This document shows, piece by piece, positions 56,925-64,000 of a DNA stretch of 64,000 nucleotides. Both the position numbers and the translations under genes were made by a program. The notes below the pieces were generated by a model. It searched no databases, was not told the DNA's origin, and saw only the letters and a program-made list of their open reading frames with translations. The first letter of the stretch is position 1, and each line of letters opens with the position of its first letter. This DNA comes from Melampsora larici-populina 98AG31 (lineage: Eukaryota > Basidiomycota > Pucciniomycetes > Pucciniales > Melampsoraceae): the NCBI RefSeq assembly GCF_000204055.1, contig NW_006768822.1:337122-401121 (forward strand). Direction: 5' to 3'.

Positions 56925-57890
56925 TTTGTTGAGAAACAGCCATGGGGTTTTCACTTGATGCTAGACATAATACATTTGTGCTTGATATTCGATATTCAGA
57001 ATTTGATCACTGAGATGTTTCCAGGAAATCTCCACAAACGAGATAGGATTCAATTCACAACCTTGTGTTGATGGTAAGGCGCACTGAGAAAGTCGCCAGC
57101 TCGGCAGGTGAGATTCTCAACACATCCTTGGACCTAGGCTCATATGTCCTATGATCCTTTTGCCACCTCACCTCATGGTACATATCGGTGTTCATGATCT
57201 TTATTCGGCCCTCTCTGGGACAAGGACCCCAGAATCCTGAAGCAGCTGTGGTGATCTTATAAAGGCGTTTGGGAGAGCCAAACGGATCAAGGTCAGTTAG
57301 AAAAGAATAAAATAAAAATAAGAGAAAGATGTATTCTTATCTTCTTATATATAAAACAACAAACCCAATATTAGGAGTATTCAAAACTTGGCAGGATGTT
57401 TGAAAGAAGCCTGCTCTGCAATGTGCATTTGTCTGACCGCATCTTGCATCTAAAATGACGTCAGGTCGTGACGCCCAATGAAGGCGTGCCCACTGGGATT
57501 CTCAAGGGAGTGTAAGACTATGGACATACATACCTCTGTGCACAGCAGGGACATTCGTGATCCATAAGACACACAGTTGATCAGAGGAATAAACAGTTTG
57601 GGAACAGGCCAATTACTTGATGCGTCTTAATAATTCAGATGAGGAGAAATGAAAGATCACAAGTTTGTAACAAATGATACTATTATGATGATATGGTGAT
57701 GTGAGGCTAGTGGATTTTGATTTGAATCAAGTTCAATGAGTCACATCTCCCCTTACCCCAAGCCAAGAGGTTTGACTAAACAATAATCATCACGGTTCTT
57801 GGTAACAACTTCTTCAAGCATCACCATTATGGACATGTAATGATGATATTCATCTGCAGGGTAAACCAGGATAGTAATGATTGTAACCTC
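56925..57890. other. intergenic region between copies F and G
   Basis: No gene supported; the part near 57720-57890 is the 3' flank of copy G and resembles the other copies' 3' flanks. Confidence 0.4.
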
Positions 57891-58497
57891 TCATAAGGAA
57901 CACAAATTCCGCGGACATTCTAGATGTCATAGGAAGAAACACCCAGTTAGTGATGAGTGATTATCAGATGCTTGACCTCGCACAAGTCCTAGAAGTTATA
58001 CTTACGTTGGTTCTTGTTGTGACTCATGCAGTAGTACGTTTCCGGCGTGGCAGATTGTCTGCAAACTTTTTTTTTCAAGAATCAAAAGTTAACCAAGATT
58101 CAATACATTGTCATTGATACATAGAGCTCCCGTGTTTGAATTTGCAAGAAAGCTTCAAGACGGTCCACTAGATTTGATGCACTGAAGAACCGATGTATGG
58201 AGTGAAAAGCTGAAACATGCAAAATGACTTACCGTAATTTCTGCCGTGTGACCCAGTGACTTGACTCAGTGTAAACTCGAGATCGCAAGCCCACAGCTGA
58301 CCCCCGTTCATTGGAGTTCCTTCTCCGTTGATGCAATTGTTACCAGCTGTGCGATAGCCCATTGAACCAAAACATAAGCGGTCCCTCTACATTGCCCATT
58401 GATTAAAATCAAGACAAAATCTTTCTTACAAGGTTTGAGATTATCATTTCTTCCGCACCACTTGCAACTCCACATGAAGAAAGAGTTCTTCTGCAAA
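57891..58497 (-). pseudogene. small cysteine-rich secreted protein, copy G, 5'-truncated
   Basis: Exons 2-5 are present on the minus strand: about 58497-58430, 58346-58233, 58065-58006 and 57919-57891, with phase-1 joins and SCKWCGRNDNL, NCI, LWAC, VCR, YYC and QCPRNLC. Exon 1 (signal peptide) is not found; the Gypsy element begins within about 50 bases. In exon 2, using the TTTGCAG acceptor puts the expected cysteine one base out of frame with the CxxC motif, so that exon may also be damaged. The missing 5' part may lie beyond the Gypsy element, outside the window. Confidence 0.75.
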
Positions 58498-59042
58498 CTT
58501 AACCCGTCCCTCTCCCTCGCAAAACACTCGGGCTCGAGAGAGGGACTTTGTTATGACCTGTCACGCGTGTTACATGTAGAGTTCATACTAGTCTTGTCTC
58601 CCGTTGTGCATATTGCTTTTCCTCACTTAGCAATCTACTATATTCACGAGACCACCCTTAAAGCTTCTCTTGCATCTCCCTCTCGAAGCTACAACATATT
58701 GCTAAGTCTCATCAAAAGAGATCCAAGAGAAGAATCACCGAAAGTAAGAAGAAATCAAAACGAACGATTAAGAAGAAAGTTAAAAGAAGTTAAGAAGAAA
58801 GATTTTCAAAGTTAATAAAGTTAAATTAAAGTATAAACTTAATCTGCACTCCGCAAGCAAAGTTAGAAGAAAGTTGATTACTCAGTATTACCACAGAAGT
58901 AACATTTAAAGAAGATAACTTATACCCCGCATAATCTCGAACACCACTGCATCCTTCCAAAACGCCAAACTTTAAGCTTCCCTCTAACTCAACGGACTCG
59001 GAGTCATCGGAAAAAGAATTCTACGAGACAGAAGAGACCGCA

Positions 59043-60164
59043 ATGAATCCAGAACACGAACAGCCCTCTATGGCCGAGATTTTACGGCAAATGAGAGAAT
59101 TAAACACTCAATTCTTAGAGGTCAAAGCAAGCTTAGCTGAAGAATCGCAGAAACGAGAAGAAGCTGAGAGAAGAAGTGACGAAGCAGAACAACGACTACG
59201 TCAATTTGAAACAACCCGCACTACCTCCACTCAACTACCTCACAGCTCCGCCCCGATCGCTCAGACCTCTGTTCCGCAAACGATTAGTCAAATAAAGCCT
59301 CCTAAGATCGCCACTCCGAATAAATATGATGGTACTAAAGGACAGAAAGCCGAAGTTTATGTTAATCAGGTCTGCTTATATATGCAAATGAATGCTGCTG
59401 CATTTGTGAACGAACAAGCTCAAGTTGCGTTCGCGTTATCTTACCTTGATGGGAAAGCCAGTATTTGGAGCCAAAATTTTACCGATCAACTACTCGACCA
59501 AGATAAAATGAAACAAGTTACTTGGAAAAAATTCATTGAATCATTTAAAGCAACGTTCTTTGACTCTGAAAGATTGGCTAAAGCAGAAAAAGAAATGAGG
59601 GTGTTAACTCAAACAAAGGCAGTGGTAGATTATTGGATTAAGTTTTCGGAATTAGCGTTGATAGTTAAATGGCCTGAGAATGTATTACTATCTCAATTTA
59701 AGCAAGGATTAAAGAAAGAAATCACGGTGCATATGGTACGGGACGAATTCAAGGAAGTTGAAGAAATGGCAAAGTTAGCTATTAAACTTGATAATGAAAT
59801 TAATAAAAGAGACTCCAACACGCACCACCCAATTGTTTCGACCAACACAACTTCAACCTCAACCACTATTACTGATCCAGATGCAATGGATTGTTCGGCT
59901 TATCGTGTTAACATATCAAATGAGGAGTATAACAAGAGAGGAGCAATGGGAATGTGTTATAGTTGTGGTAAAGATGATCATTTTATTAGAGACTGTCCAA
60001 CTAGAAAAAGACGTGGAGGTAGAGGAGGTTGGAGAGGTAGAGGAGGATATGGAGGTTATGGGAAATTCAAAAGTAAAGTTGCTGAAGTGGATGGTGTCAA
60101 GGAAGAAGAGAAGGACGATGGAAGAGCTGAAGCCTCAAAAAATGGAGGCGCTCGGGAGTGCTAG
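59043..60164 (+). CDS. Gypsy gag protein
   Basis: 373 aa. A coiled-coil-like N-terminus rich in Glu/Arg (residues 5-60) precedes the retrotransposon gag core (YLDGKASIWSQNF, KKFIESFKATFF, FKQGLKKEI) and a CCHC zinc knuckle CYSCGKDDHFIRDC, followed by an Arg/Gly-rich RGGRGGWRGRGGYGGYG tail that should bind nucleic acid. It ends at TAG 60162-60164, 20 bases after an A AAA AAT heptamer in the gag frame. Intact. Confidence 0.9.
   Translation: MNPEHEQPSMAEILRQMRELNTQFLEVKASLAEESQKREEAERRSDEAEQRLRQFETTRTTSTQLPHSSAPIAQTSVPQTISQIKPPKIATPNKYDGTKGQKAEVYVNQVCLYMQMNAAAFVNEQAQVAFALSYLDGKASIWSQNFTDQLLDQDKMKQVTWKKFIESFKATFFDSERLAKAEKEMRVLTQTKAVVDYWIKFSELALIVKWPENVLLSQFKQGLKKEITVHMVRDEFKEVEEMAKLAIKLDNEINKRDSNTHHPIVSTNTTSTSTTITDPDAMDCSAYRVNISNEEYNKRGAMGMCYSCGKDDHFIRDCPTRKRRGGRGGWRGRGGYGGYGKFKSKVAEVDGVKEEEKDDGRAEASKNGGAREC
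60137..60143 (+). promoter_or_regulatory. putative -1 ribosomal frameshift site between gag and pol
   Basis: AAAAAAT lies in gag phase as A AAA AAT, the X XXY YYZ pattern. The -1 frame is open from here into the protease region, while gag stops 20 bases later. Confidence 0.6.
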
Positions 60165-63100
60165 TGGTGCCACACTCGAGCGGTAATTACTTAACTGAAG
60201 ATTGTAGTAGCTTAAATTCACTTGAAATAAAAGATACGCGAATCATTGATTTTGTTACTATTTTCGAAGTTAAGAGTGCCACCCCCATTGTTGCGAGAGC
60301 CTTAGTAGACAGCGGTGCTACACATGAAGCAATGAGCCACCGGTTTGTCTCTGCCAACAAGTTCAAGACGGACCCATTACCTCAAACCAGAAGTGTAACT
60401 GGTTTTAGTGGTCACGAGTCAAGAATCACCCATACTGTTGACCTCTGTGTCAACTCCATTGAATCAACACCAACCACCTTCATAATCACTGAATTGCGCG
60501 ACAAGTACGACATAATTCTTGGAATGCCTTGGATACGACAAAATTTTGAAAAGATTGATTGGAAGAACGGTCAACTCAAGGAAAATCATTCACTCATTGC
60601 AGTTGTAGAATCAACTTCGTCAAGACCGGACAAAGCCTCGAGGAACCACAAGGAGGAGCCTATGAGGCATGCTAGGAATCTTGACGAGGGGGTGGAGCCT
60701 GAAAACTCATTAACACCCCCGCAATGTGCGTATATTTCTAATTATTCAAATGACGAAAAAGAAGCAGCTAGCAAGCCATTACATCATGTAGAAAACTTAA
60801 CACACACGAATTCGAACGAACACATTCAACTGCCGGAACAAGAGAAACGAAATGAAACTGCAGCTGACCGTAAGGCAGCTTTGTTGGTGCCGAAAAACCC
60901 CTTGGAGGACCACGAAAGACGGGATCCTACGAGGCAAGCTAGGCACCATGACAAGGGGGTTGAATTCAAGTTGAGTTCGTCACAGCCCCCGCAGAGTACG
61001 TGTAAACATTCTTCAATCTCAAATGTGAATGAACATGCTGGCAAGCGTTTTTCTTTTCAACCACAGCATGCTATCCAACGACTCAACTCAAGCCTAAATC
61101 GTCAAAACAAAGTGATGGATCAACTACGAACTTTACAACAACCGACAAAATCAATGATTGATGTAATGAAAACGTCATGGAACCTGTCTGCGAAGATAGC
61201 AGCAGATCAAGTGAAGGACTCACCTACTAAGAACGCGGCTGAACTCGTACCCGAATGCTATCACGACTATTTACCTATGTTCGAAAAGAGCAATTCTGAC
61301 GTTTTACCACCTCATCGCCCATATGATTTCAGAGTTGATTTGATACCTGGAGCATCGCCACAAGCAGGAAAAGTTATTCCTTTATCACCGAAAGAAACTG
61401 AAGTGCTTAATGAGATGCTTGAAAAAGGACTGAAAAATGGAACAATTCGCCGTACAACTTCTCCTTGGGCAGCTCCTGTCTTATTTACCGGCAAGAAAGA
61501 CGGAAATTTACGACCCTGTTTTGATTACAGACGACTCAATGCCGTAACTGTAAAGAACAAATACCCCCTTCCACTGACAATGGAACTAATAGATAGCCTA
61601 CTAAATGCAGATGAATTCACGAGTTTAGATATGAGGAATGGGTATAATAATCTAAGGGTCAGGGAAGGCGACGAAGCAAAACTAGCATTTATATGTAAAT
61701 CTGGCCAATTTGAACCGCGAACAATGCCCTTTGGACCAACGGGAGCGCCTGGATTTTTTCAGTACTTCATTCAAGATATACTGAAAGCTCATATAGGCCG
61801 AAATGTGGCTGCGTATCAGGATGACATATTAATCTACACCGGTCCAGGAGTTAATCATCAAGAGGTCGTGAAAGAAGTTTTGGAAATATTAAGACGTCAA
61901 AATGTATGGTTAAAACCTGAAAAATGTAAATTCTCAAAGAAAGAAATTTCGTATTTAGGATTAATCATCTCAAAGAATCAAATTAGGATGGATGAAAGCA
62001 AAGTCAAAGCAGTAAAAGACTGGCCAACCCCAAAAAATTTATCTGAAGTACAGACCTTTTTGGGATTTGCAAATTTTTACAGAAGATTCATTGATCAGTT
62101 CTCAAAGATCGCACGACCACTGCACGAGCTGTCACAAAAGAATGTTGCGTTTGAATGGAATGAACAACGTCAGAGAGCATTCGAAACACTCAAGACTGCG
62201 TTCACCACCGCCCCGGTATTGAAAATTGCGGATCCATACAAAGCTTTTGTATTGGAATGTGATTGCTCTGACTATGCGCTAGGAGCGGTACTTTCTCAAG
62301 TGTCTGATGATGACAATGAACTACATCCTATTGCATACTTATCAAGATCTCTAATTCAGGCAGAGCGGAACTATGAAATATTCGACAAGGAATTATTGGC
62401 AGTAGTAGCATCTTTCAAAGAATGGCGACAGTATCTCGAGGGGAATCCAAACCGCCTCAATGTTATTGTGTATAGTGATCATAAGAATTTACAATCCTTG
62501 ATGACAACCAAAGAACTGACACGGCGGCAAGCAAGGTGGGCCGAAATTCTTGGCAGCTTTGATTTTGAAATTAGATTTCGACCAGGTAGACAATCCACCA
62601 AGCCAGATGCGTTATCTCGGAGACCGGATTTAGTCCCAGCTGAAGGAACAAAGCTCACATTTGGACAGCTACTAAAACCCGAAAATTTGCCTGCTGATGC
62701 ATTTATTGATGAATTAGAGATTATTGATAAATGGTTTGAAGAAGAAGAATTGCTGGAACAAGATGAAGAGAACAACAGTGAAGAAGAAGATAACAATCAA
62801 ATGCTTATGACCGACAGAGAAATATTACAAATTATAAAGATGAAGAGCAAGTCCGACCCGAAAATCAATGAGATGATTAGGCTTTGTGCTGAAATGCCAA
62901 TGTCAAAGCATATCAAGGACTATCAAACTATTGATGGCATTTTATATTTCAAAAACAAGGCTGTTATTCCGTCTGACACTGATTTGAAATTACACATCCT
63001 TCGTTCTAGACACGATAGCAGATTAGCAGGTCATCCGGGGAGAATGCGAACGTTAGCACTGGTAAAGCGCGCATATCACTGGCCGTCAATGAAAGCATTC

Positions 63101-64000
63101 ATCAACAAATACGTGGACGGATGTGGATCATGTCAACGCGTAAAATCTAGGACCGAAAAGCCATTTGGAAGTCTCCAACCTTTACCTATCCCGGAAGGAC
63201 CATGGCTCGACATTTGCTACGACCTAATCACGGACTTACCCAAATCTGGAGGTTATGACAGTATCCTAACTGTTGTTGACAGACTCACAAAGATGGCGCA
63301 CTTTGTTGCATGTAGGAAGAGCATGAAATCCGAAGAGCTTGCTGATTTAATGATCAAGGAAGTTTGGAGGTTGCACGGCACTCCACGAACGGTAACATCT
63401 GATCGAGGAAATATCTTTATATCACGTATCACTAAAGATTTCCACAGAAGACTAGGCATCAAGACCCAATCCTCAACGGCGTATCATCCCCAAACAGATG
63501 GCCAATCAGAAATTACGAACAAAGTGGTTGAATTATATATCAGGCACTTCACCGCATACAAGCAAGATGACTGGCTGACGTTATTACCATTTGCTGAATT
63601 TTCGTATAACAACAGTGAACACTTGGCGATAGGCGTGTCCCCGTTCAAAGCTAATTATGGATTCAATGTCAACTTCACCGATGTTCCGTCCAGTGAACAA
63701 TGTTTACCGCTGGTGGAACAAAGAATTGATCAAATCAAAAATGTTCAACGTGAATTAAAAGATGCAATGGGCCTAACTCAAGAATTAATGAAGATGCAAC
63801 ATGATAGCAAAGTTCGAGATACGCCTAATTGGAAGAAAGGAGACAAGGTCTGGCTCAACAACAAGCACCTATCAACAACACGGCCCACAGCTAAGTTTGC
63901 CCATAGATGGGTAGGACCATTTGTTATTTCAGCGCGTGTGTCTAAAAATGCTTACAAGATTGTGTTACCTAAATCTATGAGTAAGGTACACCCTGTTTTT
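60143..64000 (+). CDS. Gypsy pol polyprotein, partial at window end
   Basis: Open in the -1 frame relative to gag for about 1286 codons without a stop. Domains in order: protease (ALVDSGATHEA, near 60302), a variable linker containing an internal duplication (60650-60731 and 60911-61000), reverse transcriptase (DFRVDLIPGA, FTSLDMRNGY, AAYQDDILIY with Q where L is usual), RNase H (LECDCSDYALGAVLSQ, DKELLAVV, SDHKNLQSL), integrase zinc region (H at GHPGRM, CGSCQRVKS), the DDE core (ICYDLITDLP, TSDRGNIF, DGQSEITNK) and the GDKVWL C-terminal fold near 63840. The C-terminus, any chromodomain and the 3' LTR lie outside the window. The frame looks intact, so the element may be active. Confidence 0.88.

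Larger units (their letters stand above)
58549..64000 (+). mobile_element. Ty3/Gypsy LTR retrotransposon, 5' part (continues past the window)
   Basis: The probable 5' LTR starts at TGTTATGACCTG (58549); its 3' border is not resolved because no TGG primer site follows. Gag begins at 59043 and pol is open to the window end. Inverted GTCCCTCTC/GAGAGGGAC at 58506-58546 sits just outside the presumed border and could shift it. Domain order protease, reverse transcriptase, RNase H, integrase assigns it to Gypsy. Confidence 0.85.

Noticed and set aside
58506..58546. GTCCCTCTC...GAGAGGGAC inverted repeat as a separate MITE
   Set aside because: Only about 40 bases, no target duplication, and it adjoins the unresolved Gypsy LTR border.
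60165..60186. Gag extension in the +1 frame ending at 60186
   Set aside because: Stops before any protease sequence; the -1 frame leads into pol without a stop.

Overview
The window looks like part of the genome of a plant-pathogenic rust fungus (Pucciniales; a Melampsora-like, AT-rich genome is my best guess). Evidence: short GT-AG introns in every intact gene, several Copia, Gypsy, hAT and PIF/Harbinger-type elements, a Harbinger accessory protein with the C-terminal LESMCPCY-type block I associate with rust genomes, and two families of secreted proteins in local arrays. No bacterial operon, CRISPR or phage features are present.

Layout. (1) 0-14 kb: three tandem copies of a large secreted protein family (about 715 and 769 aa after splicing, plus one decayed copy) that I do not recognise. 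The intact copies share a signal peptide exon, an all-helical-looking body, clustered basic (nuclear-targeting-like) motifs and a separate last exon carrying DLN-containing motifs. Between copies lie a 580-bp foldback element, a 420-bp pogo-like MITE and small tandem repeats. (2) 15-41 kb: five forward copies (A-E) of a small, 10-cysteine secreted protein family (about 140 aa, five exons, all introns phase 1), each with the same promoter module. A GT43 glycosyltransferase gene lies between A and B, and a relic of its first exon lies between D and E, so the block arose by segmental duplication. B is split by a hAT transposon in exon 1. C has an intact coding region, but a 9.6-kb nested insertion (Harbinger-like element containing a second hAT that itself contains a MITE) lies between its promoter and its ATG. 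(3) 42-49 kb: a quiet block of three conserved genes, an ELL-associated-factor-like transcription elongation protein, a membrane-anchored chitin/polysaccharide deacetylase and an SLC35-type nucleotide-sugar transporter with an 8-nt micro-exon. (4) 49.7-64 kb: a very young Copia element (361-bp LTRs differing at one base), two reverse-strand copies (F intact, G 5'-truncated) of the cysteine-rich family, and the 5' part of a Gypsy element with an apparent -1 frameshift between gag and pol, running off the window end.

How it fits together: the region reads as a rapidly duplicating candidate-effector locus in and around a few conserved cell-surface and transcription genes, with transposons breaking individual effector copies. 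The most interesting candidates are the large secreted family with basic and DLN motifs, and the shared promoter module of the small cysteine-rich family. All splice junctions were inferred by eye from GT/AG signals, reading-frame phase and comparison between paralogues; none is backed by transcript data.
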